Of a stretch of 64,000 bases of DNA, positions 1 to 12,429 are shown one piece after another. How positions within the stretch are numbered: the first letter of the stretch is position 1; every line of letters begins with the position of its first letter. This DNA comes from Luscinia megarhynchos (Eukaryota; Chordata; Aves; Passeriformes; Turdidae), in the NCBI GenBank assembly GCA_034336665.1, contig CM067566.1:29728330-29792329 (forward strand). The letters run 5' to 3'. The notes beneath the pieces are model-generated. The model had not been told where the DNA came from and made no database searches. It saw nothing but the letters and a program-made list of their open reading frames with translations. The translations under genes were made by a program, and so were the position numbers.

Positions 1-1546
1 CCCTATAGAGAGATATTAATTCATTAATTTTGTGCTTCTGGGTGTCATTACTGTAAGTGGAGAAAAATGTTGATTTTTGTTGCCTGTGAACTGATTTTAC
101 TCTGATTGTATACAAAGTCAGAATCAGGCTTTTTGTCTCTTCATTTCAATAAAGAATAAAATATTCCACTGGAGACATTCAGTATTAATGACCTATTGCA
201 TAGCAATAAATACTTACTAAGGATATAATTATTTACTCTTAATACATATATGTTGTCTCGACCAGTCTCTTTAGTTACTTAAACTAGAATATATGTGCTT
301 CAGTGTTGGCTCTTAGTAAACAGATTGCAATGAACCACTAAATCATGGGGTACAATAATTTGCCTTATTTCATTTACCTAAATCAGATAAGGATAAATCT
401 ATATTTAGAATTGGAGTTACAAGGGAGAGGTAAGGCTATTACCATAGCCCAGCAGTTTTAGAACAACCAAGGCCTTGTTAAAAGCCTAAAAATATATCTT
501 GTCTTTTATTTTACAGGGTAAGTTGGAAATATAAAGTATAATTTCAAAGGCTGTTTATGCTATGTGTGTGTGTATATATATATGTATATATATCACTGAT
601 AAAGCAAATAATCAATGAATTTTCCAACCTAGACAGTTAATTAGGGGAATCAAATGATTTAGTAAGAGGAAAAAGAGACAAGCTATTTTTTTTAATCCTC
701 ATAGGGTTATTAGGATTAATATTAAAAAATCCTGGCTAAAAATAAACCTGTAGCAGTGCGATCTGATTAAGAGGGTTTCCCTAATTTCAGCTATAAAACA
801 AATTTAGGCATTGTGTTTACTTTGCTGGAATCTAAGCCTTACAGCTCAAAAATGGCTGTGAACATTAATGAAGGCCAGCAGATGCAGAGCAATGATGTCC
901 CCTGATTGCAATCAAAATCATGAATTAGAATTTGATACATGGCAGAATATAAAAGTAGGTGTTCAGTAGTAAAACACATGAGAGGAAGGCTTTGATGACT
1001 GTGGTGATTATCTTGATTTTTTTTCCCTGGCTCTTATATTATAAATCACTGCATTTTACCAGCCAGATACATTTTCAAATATATACCTCATATTTGGCTA
1101 AATTTAGGATAGTAAGCTTGCTTTGCTATTAGATTTTTTTGGTTTGTTTATGTGTTTGAAATCTCCCTACTTTTTGGACAAAGATCAGTCAAGTGAAAGA
1201 GAAATCTGAGGTTACTTGTGAAAAGAAAGCAGAAAAGCTTCTTAGTAATTTTGATACTTATTTTTGTAAAGCATTGCAATCTTACACTGACATTTCCAAA
1301 TTGAGATGGGTTATTGAGTTAGAATGGGAAATATGCTTAGCAAGAGCTCCTCAGAATCACATATTTATTTAGAAATCTAAATATAGATGATAAAATTTCT
1401 TTGGGATCAGAGTCACATTTTAAATAGCTATTTTCTTGAAAAAAAAATCTGCCTAAAAGAAAATGGCTGCAGAAAGGGAAACCACTGCTGCCTGGTCATG
1501 CAAGTGTTTGAATGGGGTTACTACCATCAGCTTCCATCTTTCTTCA
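1..1546. other. AT-rich non-coding sequence
   Basis: No gene, recognisable repeat family or RNA gene is visible. The stretch holds many short A and T runs and a small TG/TA microsatellite, listed separately. Open frames are short and look random. Confidence 0.6.
562..592. repeat. Compound (TG)n(TA)n microsatellite
   Basis: A short run of alternating TG units passes directly into TA units with one interruption. It is a simple-sequence repeat of ordinary vertebrate type; alternating purine-pyrimidine runs of this kind are often length-polymorphic. No function is implied. Confidence 0.8.
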
Positions 1547-1667
1547 GCAGGAGTGACAGAGCTCTAGTGGCAGTGACAGTGTGACAGTCTCTGTAGTCGT
1601 GATGGTAGTGACAGCTCTTGAAGCAGTAGTGACACTGGCTCCTGTGACAGTGCAGGAGTGACAGAGC
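1547..1667 (+). repeat. Degenerate GTGACAG-core minisatellite
   Basis: About 120 bp contain several copies of a GTGACAG or close-variant core (AGTGACAG, TGTGACAG, AGTGACAC) at irregular spacing. A 16-nt word, gcaggagtgacagagc, occurs exactly at 1547-1562 and again at 1652-1667, bracketing the array at a distance of 105 bp. This suggests tandem duplication of a short unit followed by decay. The block is richer in G and C than its flanks. It overlaps the end of a 65-codon open frame starting at 1387, which I regard as chance. Confidence 0.55.
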
Positions 1668-3989
1668 ACTTCTGCAGCCGGGTCAGCAGATGCATTGAGG
1701 CTCTCAACCATTTCTGTTCAATGGCTAAGTTGCTGGGGAAAAAAAAAGTAATGAAATTTCAATGCCATATCACCTGAAACTGGGTTAATAAGCTCCTAAA
1801 TTGCAATAGCACGATTCATTTGGACTTAACAGGGATACACTTTCAGTAACAGACAATTTGCCCTCTGTGTCTCATGAGAACATTTAGTCAGGATGGCAGT
1901 CCTCAAGAAATCCACTTCACAAGATGAGGAGTGTGAAATATACATATTTGATTAAAATCATGTCTATCTACCATACAAATACCTCAACTTCTATTCTCCA
2001 TTGTTCCTTTATTCCTGTCTATAAAGAAAATTTAAAAATTACTTTTCTTCCTTAATATTGTGTGGTAGAGTTACATTATAGAATGTTTTCATCTTTTAAA
2101 ATTCTTCTCAGACTAACAGGCTCTAAGTGACTAGCAAGAGTCATTATGTCTGCAGGTAGATTTAAAATTTCACTACATCCATTTGTGCTGCAAATTTCAG
2201 GTGAGTATGGTTTTCTAATGTCAGTGTTATCTACAGTGCTTTTATTACTGCCCTGAAAAGTGGTGCTGAGTGCACATGCACACAACTGCTGAACTCTTCT
2301 ATTTCTGGAGTTGTCTAAACAAGACAGTAATTTTCTTTGGCCATCTTCATCGTGGAATGATTACACTGACATGAAAGGTCAGCATAAATTCTTCTAGTCT
2401 CTCTTGAATCAATGTTCAAGTGCTGAAACTCTGCTGCTAGATGAAATTATTTACTGCACAGTGTTTGTCATGAGGTCTCATTTTCATGTTGTATGATTAT
2501 ACAGATAGGAAATATAAATAGCAGCTATTCAAAACAACTCAAAATAGCCCATACAGCCAATTTCTTCCTCGTAGGAGAAATGTTAAGTAGTAGATATGTA
2601 TATTTTAAGTCTTATGTTTTATCATCTTCCAGTAGTTATATTTGCATTTTGCTGGAATATGCTTGTGATGGGGGAGGTGCATTAGCATTATGAGGATATC
2701 AGCATAGAGCAGGTTGTCTAATAATTCAAAAGTAAAGATCAAATTTTATATCAAATGAGTTTTGCTTTGTTGACTGTAAGACAGTTCTGCTAGAGCCAGA
2801 ACTCAACTTCTTACCAGCATAATGTAACACCTGATATATAAATAAGCACAGTTCTGCTGAAGCGACTGCTTAACACTAATTTGTGACATACTAAATACAG
2901 AAGAGTTACTTTATAACTCCAGTCCAAAAAGCCATTACCAACCAACCTCAATTTAGATACTACACATTTTTTGGTAATCTGCTGAAACACTTTGCACCAG
3001 GAAAACATGAGTTAACACTTCAAAAGAATTTTTTTAAAAAAATAATTAGCTGAATAAATTCAAAACAACTGAACAACAACTACATTTTAATTAAAATTAG
3101 CATTAAAATATGTGAAGAATATTCAAGTAGAAAAACTATTTGGTTTCTACTTTTGGGTGAACTGAAAGGGTGCATCAGCCAAATAACAACTTTCTTAATC
3201 TGTCCTATTATCTGAGGGGTATCCTTGGGTTTCTTCTGTAGTCACAAATGTGTCTCATCCTCTTTCAGCACAGACTGATGAAAATACATTTGAATAAGTG
3301 ACTGAAACCTTAAATTCAATTTGGTGTAAGGACTTTGCTTGCTATTCCCAAAAGAGAGTTTCTATTTATTTTGGTGAGCTACTGAAGTTCTGAAAATTGT
3401 TAAATATTGGAGTTGTGATGTGCATGCATGTAGAGCTGTGGACTGTTAGTTAAAGAGATTAACACAAACACTTTTATATTAATAATTTTATTCTTATAGT
3501 TTGTGTTAACATACTGGCAGAGTCTTCAAAAATATTGATAATGCATTTGTTAGCATTTCAAGCCTACCACTGATTTTGAGAATGCTAAGCTTTTAAAAAA
3601 TAGTGAAGTGAAATTCTCACTCTGTTAAAATGAATAATGTTCCTTTATTAATTACACCTTGATCTGGGTTTTACTTTTACGCTTTAAATTACATTTGACA
3701 TTTTTCCAGAATGTGAAGTAAAAGTAATACCAGTACTCATTGTTCAAAGTTTGGACTGTATAAAATATCTATATGAAAAGCATACAACCTGTGTATATTG
3801 GAACATAAAAAAATACAGAAGCTTGTAACTGCTGGAAAGTTACTGAACACATAGACAATCATTTGAACTGAATTCTGAGCCATTCATATTTAGCATTCCT
3901 TAGAGAATTAACATCTGAAGGGACCTAAATTTTATTTTGCTTTTTCAAAAAACAATTTTTAAAATAAGTTTGTATGGTTATGTGTGCTC
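1668..3989. other. AT-rich non-coding sequence
   Basis: Nothing is recognisable as a gene or a known repeat. Two short minus-strand open frames (2076-2285 and 2811-3008) have no protein-like composition. A 16-bp T7A7 palindrome lies at 3028-3043 and is probably chance in such AT-rich DNA. Confidence 0.55.
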
Positions 3990-4058
3990 CATTCAGAAAA
4001 CAAATTCAGGTCACACAGCAGAGAACACTGCTGTACCATATAGCTTGTTTTCTGAATG
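3990..4058. repeat. Nested inverted repeat (hairpin-forming)
   Basis: The 14-nt arm cattcagaaaacaa (3990-4003) is exactly complementary to ttgttttctgaatg (4045-4058). Inside the 41-nt spacer a second inverted pair occurs, cagcag (4016-4021) against ctgctg (4028-4033). The two nested stems could fold as a cruciform or RNA stem. The element ends just before the open stretch at 4071. It may be the end of an old inverted-repeat element or a chance fold; no family was recognised. Confidence 0.5.
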
Positions 4059-4070
4059 AGATGATGCTAG

Positions 4071-4349
4071 TTCCAGCAAGTGGCCCAGCAATGCCAGTTC
4101 TGCAGGCAGCTGCATGACCCTGCTTGTCTTGCTGAAAGACTGGAGCAGGATGCCTTGCTGAGGCATCTGTACTCATCCAGAACACAGGCTGCCTTCCTCA
4201 AAAACTGGCCTGGGTACCAACTTGTGGCACAGATGCATGCTCTTTTAACACACCCTGAGTGCACTGCAGAGAAAATATGTCTAGTCCTTTATGTAGGTTC
4301 AATTCTCAGGGAAAGCTTTAATAGAAATGTTTACAGATTGTATGGTTGA
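4071..4349 (+). other. GC-richer open stretch, possible exon or gene relic
   Basis: A frame of about 92 codons runs between an in-frame TAG at 4068 and the stop at 4347-4349. It has no ATG near its beginning; the first start-like codon is GTG at 4080. It is clearly richer in G and C than the flanks, and the first two thirds of the translation has a protein-like mix, with a Cys-x2-Cys-x3-His-x3-Cys spacing near the start and a segment containing NWPGYQLVAQ. The last third, after about 4275, returns to AT-rich composition. An AG at 4069-4070 could serve as a splice acceptor, though the pyrimidine tract before it is weak. The antisense strand is also open for about 65 codons, which weakens the coding case. 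I do not recognise the family. It could be a chance frame, a decayed retrocopy or an unassigned exon. Confidence 0.22.
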
Positions 4350-6134
4350 ATCACAGCTGACTTATCTATAATTTCCTATACTGGGCTTTATTGCTTCCCT
4401 TTCTACTTGAGACAAATGGAGATAAAATAATAGATTCCCAGTTTTTCTTCACTTTAAATAGGAAGATCTTATATAAGTGTTGAAATTGAAATAATTGACC
4501 AAAATAATTTTCTGACTTGAAAAGAGGAATGGAAAAATGTCTTTGACCTCAAAGGAATAGGTTTCAAGGCAGATTTAGAACCAAAACACTAAAATTGTAA
4601 AATGCACATACCAATCTGTATGACTGCTATGTGTACATTTGATAAAAATAATCTCTTTCTCTCTGTATATGAATATATTTTCTTAAATTAATTCTATAAC
4701 ATTTTATTTCTGCCCTTGATTCATGACAGCATTCATAAGGACAGACATTGCATGGAATGTTTGGCAGACATTTATATAAAGATATTGAGATAAAAACAGT
4801 TACCTAGTTATCACTTTGTGTTTAATTATAGATTAAAATGCGTAATCAGATGTGTCAATTTTCTTGAATATTCTTATTTGTCCTTAATTTGATACTGTTA
4901 ATGAAAAGAATGAAGTTTTTATAGCTACAGATTTTTTTTAGCATTTCAGTCAGACAGGATTGTTCCTATTTTAAGCCTTATCTGCTGTATATTTACTGCT
5001 AAAAAAAACCCTTAGCAAAAATATTTCTTGACTGATTCTCACATGAAATAGATATATCCATTCAATGCCTGTCCTTCTTTATCCTTTTCCACCTTACTTT
5101 TTATCATCCTCTCCAGATACAGTCAAGCAATGCACTCAAGTGCATTTGAATGGTGAAAACCCTATGAATAATGAAAGTTCTGTAAAGATGACTATTTACA
5201 TGATGTCAGGGTCATGAGTGTGTCTGTGCATGGTCAGGGCTGGCACTTCCCAGTCTCTACAACATGCTCTCATAGTCTTACAGACTCAGTGCTGTTTGAT
5301 AAAATAACAAAAATGCAGTGAGCTTGATGTGAGAGTTTTATTAAGAGAAGAAATAGATGTATCTATGTTTAAAGATCATCCTAAGTAGACTGAAATTTTA
5401 AGGGTACTTAGTATGCTGAGTATAAATAGTATAAATACTGTGCTGTGAGTAACACTTTGAAGATCACCCACTTCACTTTTTTAGTACTATATACTTCAGA
5501 TGTTTCATCTATTTCAGTCAAAAACAGAAGTTTTACCTTGTAACATGAAATAAACAAAAGTTTTAGTTAGAATAGTTGGCTTTACAGGCTATTGCAGAAT
5601 CTCCTGTTAGAGTTGTTATAGCCAAGGATATGTCAATGTCTCAATTTCTAAGGGTTTATAATCAGACTCTAAAAATGGGCTTTAGGCTGAAACTGACAGC
5701 TTAAGTCTCAACTCAGAACCAAGTTGTTTTAAAAGAACACATTTCCATAGCTATATTCTCTCTTCTGTATTAAAATGGAATGGCTTAGTTTAGCTTCTCT
5801 AATGAGCTCATTCGATATTTTGTTAACACAACAGCAGCTCTGAGTTGCTAAATAGGACCCTGCCCTCAACATACCAGTGGGAACACATCATAATATAAGA
5901 GAGTAGGAATCTTTTCAGTTTCTTAAGTAGCACAACAGATATGCATGTACTTTCCTTCTTCTGAATCTGTAGAGGCTGAAGAGACCTCAGGTTAGCCCAA
6001 AAGACAAAGTGCAATGTCAGAATATTCATATTGGAAACTCAATCAGCTGAGCTGGGTCTCAGTCACATGAAATGCTGCCTCAGCTGATGCATTTGGTGCC
6101 AAATCTATGCTGCTTCTGAATTTAAGTGGTTATT
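4350..6134. other. AT-rich non-coding sequence
   Basis: No gene, RNA gene or recognisable mobile element is visible. The sequence is rich in short A/T runs and has very few CpGs. Confidence 0.55.
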
Positions 6135-6180
6135 ATTTTGGGGGTATTCTTGGGTTCTTTTTTGGGGGGGTCGTGGTAGT
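6135..6180 (+). repeat. G/T-rich low-complexity tract
   Basis: Runs of G (6140-6144, 6152-6154 and 6164-6170) are separated by T-rich spacers. It is a smaller relative in composition of the G/T tract near 50.7 kb. There are only three G runs of three or more, so a standard four-run quadruplex within this tract is not supported. Confidence 0.45.
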
Positions 6181-9150
6181 GATTTTTAAAAATTGCACCT
6201 ATCTGTCTTTAGCCATCCCAAGATAATGCAAAATATATGCTACTCAATTAAATCCTTGGCTACTTTCTGCACAGATTTTCCCTAAAGGAACAGCCAATTT
6301 TTCATCTGCATTATCACCTCATGAAAGTATGAGACCAGGAAAGAAAGTAGAGAAAGTAGAGACCAGGTGATCTGCAGGTAAGTACTTATCAGGTTACCTC
6401 TATAGGGTGAAAGAACTATAAAATAAATCTTATAGTAGAAAGGAAAGGTAGAATATCTTATACATGGTATGCTTTTATGAAATATTCTAGAAATGCAAAA
6501 TAATGAACTGATTGTGCCATTATGTTGAACTGTAAAAACTAAGTGTAGTACTGCAGAGAGGGATGTTTCTTTCTATTCTTCTATGTAAGTCGAAGCAGTA
6601 AAGGCTTTTTGGAATTTCTTGACACGTTGATATCTTCCATTTATCTACCCAATAGGTTCATTTGTCAAGGATATCATACAGTTTGCCCATCAAAACATTA
6701 GAAGAGTTAATTTTAAATTGATTGGAAAGGTCTGTGAGAGTAAATCAGTATGAGATACGTGAAAACCTGGTATAAGGATACGTGTGTAGTAGTTCAGCAT
6801 ATTGCTTATTCAATAGTACATATTATAAAATCATTCAGACAGTGGCCTCTAAGGCATTAATCTAACAAATCTTATATTTCCTGTTAATAGTAAAGTTCTT
6901 TTCCTGCAATTGGTTGTTTATCATTCTTCATATGACCCTGAAGAGTTCTCAGCTCACGATCTTTTACTGCATGTTGTCCTCTCTCTGTGATGTTGAAAAT
7001 GAGGATCAAACTGGGTGGATTTTAATGGCCATGACATAAATGGTTTCTAGAAGTACAGGGCAGAATAGAGCATTGAGATATGTTGCTCAGAGGCAAGGAT
7101 AAAGCATTTTATGTATACAAACCATATGCACATATATCTGTACAAGGTTTTTCTGTGCTAGCACAGTATTGTATACTGGATTCCAGAAGAAGTTATTTTT
7201 GGTAGTTTTCCCTGGGCTGTAGGCATATACACATTGCAGGTATGTAAGACTGGTTTTGCATGCTCAAGGTGTATTGCATTGTCTGTGGCATAAGCTATTC
7301 CAAATGGTTCACAATAAAGGGTGATAACCAAAGCTGCCATACAGGAGTTGTGCTGTCCTGTGATGGTCATACCCTTTTTTTTGACAATGTCATAATGCTT
7401 TCAATTCTTTCAAACCAGGAATCATAACTGTTTGTTCTTACCAACCAAATTTTAACCAAAGCAGACCTAAGAACCTCTTCAGATGCAGCAGCATGTTTTT
7501 GCTTTACACAGCTCTTTCTGAGTGCTGAAAAGATCCCAGTACAGACAGGGCAAACAGGCTCTAGAGTCTTGTGTGTATTTCATAATTTTCCATTATGTTG
7601 TTGCTTTCCTGGGTTGAAAGCTCACAAAGAACTCAGTCAGAGTTCACTGTCTGACTTTTGATGTGTAACACTCTTGAAAACTTTTTGCAAATACTCTTGA
7701 AAGAAATGAAGCACATGGCAGAGCAAGTCATAGGTTCTGAAATGCTCAGAAGAACTTGAAAGAGTTCTGGCACAGAGAGTACAGCAACCAATAAAAATCA
7801 ATATTTTCAATGGTCAAAATTTAGTATAAAATGTTAACAATATAATATAGTCACATAATATAAGGCATAGGTTGCAGAATGACTCTATATTGATATTAAT
7901 GTTGTGAAGATTAATTTATTGGGAAAGCATGCAGACGATAGAAAACTGAAATGTCACTAAATATTTCTATTTAATGTAAAAACATATTTTCTATTTAAAA
8001 ACTGTTTAGTTTCTTTCATAAGTACCTAACATCTGAGTTTATATTTCATAGAAGATTATATGATATCGTAAAAATGTAGAAAGAACATAGTAAAAAGTGT
8101 GTGAAATAGCAGCTACCAGCTTCTGTGGTGATGAATTCGCTGGAGGTGTCACAGCTCGGAGAACAGTGAAGATGTGAAGCTATGCAAAATGCATAAACTC
8201 CCAAAGAAATTAATAATGTTCTTTCTCACAATTAACCATAGCTGCTTTTTAAAAATTGGTAGCATTATGGGAGGATCTATCTATATTAAAACAAAATCAA
8301 AATCTGTCATAATATAGATATGATTTTCTAAGTCATTCACACATCTGAAAATCAATTGAACTGGATGTCTTGGCTCATGAAATGTTTACATGTTAGGTTT
8401 ATGGATGTACTGTAGTTTTCTACTTCACTGCCTATGATCTATGAATAGTACAACATGGTTCTTTCTTTGAAGCTATGAGTAATGGGTGAGATGATGTTCA
8501 GTTTATCATTTTATAAAGTCTTTATGCTCACAATCAAGTAGATATCCTTATTCTCACTACCTTTGAAAGCTGAATTCTTTATTGTTAAGGCTAGCTTACC
8601 TCAGACATGCAAGTCTAAAAGCTTGTGACAGAGACTTTTAATACATCATTAATGGAGATCACGTGGACATCAGAGGACAGGTGTCTAGTGTAAGCTAATT
8701 GTCCAAACTCCATAGATGAAGAACAGCAGAAAGGACAGAGTTTCTCTATCTGTGTTAGAATTCCAATTTTAGGTGTTCATCCAAGTAGTGTGTGCAGGGT
8801 TTGGCTAGCAGACACATGATTTTATATTTCTGAAACACTGAAAATTATGATTTGTCTGAAGTCTAGACTTTATCTGTGTTTTACTGATTATCTTTCCTGC
8901 AAGGAAGCAAAATTATCTTGGTATTTAGGGGGATTTTACAGTTCTGTCTTCTTTGAAAAAAAGTCATAAAGGGCTTCATGATTGTCATGTGAAGGAGGGT
9001 TTTCTTGTACTCTTTGTGTTTAATTGGTCTGTCAATGTCCCAGGAAAGCCAAGACCCTTGTGCTCAACCAGTCTGTCCTTTTATGAGGACTCAGTGTTTT
9101 GTGTCAGAGGGCAGTTCAAATATTGTTCAGGAACATGCTACAACAGCATA
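6181..9150. other. AT-rich non-coding sequence
   Basis: No supported feature. Two overlapping plus-strand frames at 8953-9253 look random and run into the LTR-like block that follows. Confidence 0.5.
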
Positions 9151-9288
9151 TTGGTGTCGAATCTCTTCCTGCAAACTAGAAAGAAGTACCTGCTCCCAGA
9201 TCTCAGTTTCATTGAGTATGTTATCTGCTGCCACTGACTGCTATTGCCCTTGAGGCACTCATGCTGAACTGTTCACAGTGCAACAGAC

Positions 9289-9294
9289 TTTATT
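9289..9294 (-). terminator. Polyadenylation signal AATAAA of the LTR
   Basis: Minus-strand AATAAA within TTAATAAAGTCTG. It lies downstream of the TATA box at a distance typical for the R region of an LTR, and is taken as part of the LTR. Confidence 0.45.
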
Positions 9295-9486
9295 AATAAA
9301 CATACTAATGATAGAAAATTGTGATGGGTTAAGTTTTGAAGATTGCTGATGGCGGTAACTGACTGCAAAAGCAAATTTGAAACAATATACAGGCAAGTTT
9401 CAATCACCAATGAAAGCCAGCTTGAGGTTCAGCATGTTGACTGATCCTAGAAGTTACTTCTGTAACTTCTCTCCATCCCTAACTCA

Positions 9487-9554
9487 CTTTTATACTATTT
9501 CTTTATATTTAGGTGGAACTGATTGTCTCCCATCCTACATTTGTTACTGATTGG
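9487..9554 (-). promoter_or_regulatory. CCAAT and TATA boxes of the LTR promoter
   Basis: The minus strand carries CCAATCAG (9547-9554) followed by TATAAAAG (9487-9494). The spacing matches an RNA polymerase II core promoter with CCAAT near -80 and TATA near -30, predicting a start close to 9460 with transcription leftward in window coordinates. Confidence 0.45.
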
Positions 9555-9740
9555 TGTAAAATTCTCTCACTTTGCTGTTAAAGATATAGCCAATAAAATA
9601 GAGTGCATGGTTGGTGAAAGGTGGTCATACCATGGAGACAGGTATCTTGGGGGCCGGTAATTTTGGGCTGGAGGTGTGAGTTGGTATTTCAATTAGATAC
9701 TAATGAACTGAGTTCATCTGAGGAGGGTGATATCCCCACA

Positions 9741-10000
9741 GTTGCTGGTTGGGCAGCAGGACATCCCCTGGGCTGACAGCTGCTCTGTGCTGTATCAGAC
9801 ACATGGAACCATCACTGTCCCAGCCCTGCAAGGGTTACAGCAGAGCCTGGCTGTGGTGTGCTGCTCTGCTCCATCCTTCCTTTCATCCCTCAGCATGTGC
9901 TTAAGCTTGCAGGCTGTGGGGAATGTATGTGGGGAATCATCACAGAATAGATTTCGTGCATGGCAACAAGATTCCATCCAGGAAGTAGCAACTGCATTTC
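9741..10000. other. GC-richer flank of the LTR, unassigned
   Basis: About 250 bp are richer in G and C than the surroundings and contain a 99-codon plus-strand frame (9727-10026) and a 60-codon antisense frame. Neither resembles a known protein. The block may belong to the same old insertion as the LTR or be unrelated. Confidence 0.3.
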
Positions 10001-12420
10001 ACCTTATAATTTGTCTTAACTTCTGATAGAATGTGAATATAATTAAGCAGTTTTCCCTCATTTTCCCCCAGCCATCTTCCCACAATGGTAGAGAAGAGGA
10101 TCTTCAAGCATGGTTCATAGTCCATTCCAAGAAACTATACCTCCTACAATATTATTACACATCCAGTGTTCAGTGGTGGCTAAACTTCAGCAGGACTCTG
10201 TATGCTCAGTCATGTACTGAGTAGGATTCCAGCTGGCTGAGTTGTTGAAGGGCAAGTTTTTATTTTGTAGCTAGATATACAGAATTGTGAAAACCCCCTT
10301 TATCTGTATTTGTAGTGTCAGCCTGGAAGGATACATCAAAGGTCTAAGGAGATTTCATATGCGGCATGCTCTTAGAATTTGGAAGCTGAACAAACAAAAG
10401 AAAAACAGCACAAAGGTTAACACTATACTAAGAGTACGTGAAAGGGAATAGAGAAGTAGCAGCTCAGCAGTTGAACTCTACTCTTGTGGCCTTTGCAAAA
10501 GGTAGAAGGTTGCCTGGGCCAGAGTAGTCCCAGATGAGCACTGATATTTTCCAGACTGAGTACCAGAATTTTATCTGTTACACAGAAAGGGAGAATACAG
10601 TGTGTCCAATTCAGCATCTGAAGTGAGAAATTGGAATGACTCAAACTATTTTGCCATATCTAGTCTTATTCCTGCATTTGCTTAAAATAGAGACACCAAA
10701 TGGAAAGATTATTACTTAAGATGGACCAAAGTCAGCCATCAAAGGCTGTGTTATAACCTTGAATTGCCCTTTCATTCCCTATCCACATTCCAGGTTGTGA
10801 CGATATATATATTCTCTGTGCAAAGAGAAGAAACCTGTAAACTCTACTGCATCTTTATAGTGTCAATACAAGGCCTAGGAAGGAGTTAAAAAATCAAGAT
10901 TACTATGACTATTTTAAGACACTTTGCTTTTCACAGTAAGAAAACTCAATGCTTGTACCTGATACTATTTCTTTTTCTGAAGCTTTGTCTCGTTCTGCAT
11001 TCCTCATTTTACAGAAACTCTAATGATGTGTCATCAGGGAAATGGACCAGTTAAAGCAAAACACCACCCCTAATGATATTTTCTAACTTACCTGGCTTTA
11101 AAAAAAACTTTATCTTGTCAAAGACTTCTTAAGTACATAGTTAAATGGGGCTACAAATTTTATTTTCATATTCCACAAGTTTATACTAAAAACTCTGAAA
11201 CTCCTTTAACAAATGTAATTAGACAGCTAATGATATTACAGCTCATATAAATATAAATTTACATGTTTGTGTTGAATTCCATTTGACAAATATTTTTCAT
11301 AAAACTAAGTTTAACAGAATACCTTTGAAATTTCTGACTTCAATGAAAATGGAATGCATAGTTTCAAATTAACATAAAGCAGATAAATCAGAGCAGACTA
11401 TAACTGGCCAATTAGTTCAATACATTGCCAACAACAGGGGTAAATACTCAATGTGAATCGTTACTGAAAGCAAGTGAATAGAATCAGAGGAGTGATTTGA
11501 GGCACTGAGGAGCCAAAGCTTCTCAAAATGCTGTCCCTGAGTCTATAATCATGTTTTGGAAGATCACCAAGGCAGAGGCAGTGTCTTTGCATTTAGTAGT
11601 ACTTCACAGGCTAGGTAATGAAGGAAAAATTTCACATTTAGTATCTATAGATGTGTTGCAATGAGGAATTCCAGAACTATGTACATGACTTAAAACCACT
11701 TCCTTTTCTGGAGGCCTTTTGAGCCTGTTGATTGATGATTTTGATGTAAGAGACAGTGAACAAACTTTACCTATTCATCATACCAATGCTATTCACATCC
11801 CTCCCTTTCATTGTTCCAATACTGAGAAGTCCTACATTTCAGTTACTCTTTGCATGGAATTCTTTCTCTACTTTGAATCAGCCTTGCTTTTTACCAATTT
11901 TTTTCCCTGTTTTCTTGAACAGCACAAGGTGTGAATGCACAATGGCAGATTTTAGTTCATTTTCTACCCCTCTCTTAATAATACCTGCTGTCCTAGTTCC
12001 ATTATCAGATGCTTCTGAACAGTTGCCTAATTTTTTTATTAGAATCCCTTATTATAACCCAAATTTTTAATTTCCCAGAAGCTCATATCACAACACTGCA
12101 TATTTAAAGCTGGGATTGTTTTAATCTATGTGCATTTCTTTTTGTTTATCTATATTTTGTTTTGTCTGACATTTTGTTAGAAGGAATTTCTGCAGTAATC
12201 CACAACTGGCTTTTGAGAATTCTCTCTTGAATCACTTAGTACCCCCATGCACCCCTCTCTCACCTGTCCAGAGCATATCATGCAGCCCAGGTCTTCTTAC
12301 ACCACACATCCAGAGGCAGCCCAATATGAAGGTAGAAAATGTTTTCCACTGTATGTTTCATACTTTCTACTACTTCTTTAATAGATGAAGAAACTGTTAA
12401 GTAAAAATTTTTAAAGTTTA
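10001..12420. other. AT-rich non-coding sequence
   Basis: No gene or recognisable repeat. Overlapping frames at 11719-11934 and 11756-12070 have low-information, T-rich codon content and look random. Confidence 0.5.
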
Positions 12421-12429
12421 ATTATCCTG

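Larger units (their letters stand above)
9150..9740 (-). mobile_element. Probable solo LTR of an endogenous retrovirus
   Basis: Read on the minus strand, the block shows the element order of a retroviral long terminal repeat: a CCAATCAG box (9547-9554), a TATAAAAG box about 55 bp downstream (9487-9494), and an AATAAA polyadenylation signal (9289-9294) roughly 200 bp after the TATA box. This is the U3-R-U5 arrangement of avian retroviral LTRs. A minus-strand TGTGGGG near 9740 is a plausible 5' terminus, and ATTCGACACCA near 9153 is a plausible 3' terminus, but I found no matching target-site duplication, so the ends are approximate. No gag, pol or env frame and no clear primer binding site adjoins it, which fits a solo LTR left by recombination. 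Known biology suggests such LTRs can act as promoters; activity here is unknown. Confidence 0.5.

Noticed and set aside
3213..3240. Similarity between GGGGTATCCTTGGGTTTCTT and the G/T tract at 6140
   Set aside because: Similarity covers only about 20 nt of low-complexity sequence and the flanks do not align.
7750..7769. agaactt / agttct pair resembling a steroid-receptor element
   Set aside because: The spacing is wrong for a standard receptor half-site pair and such short words are common.
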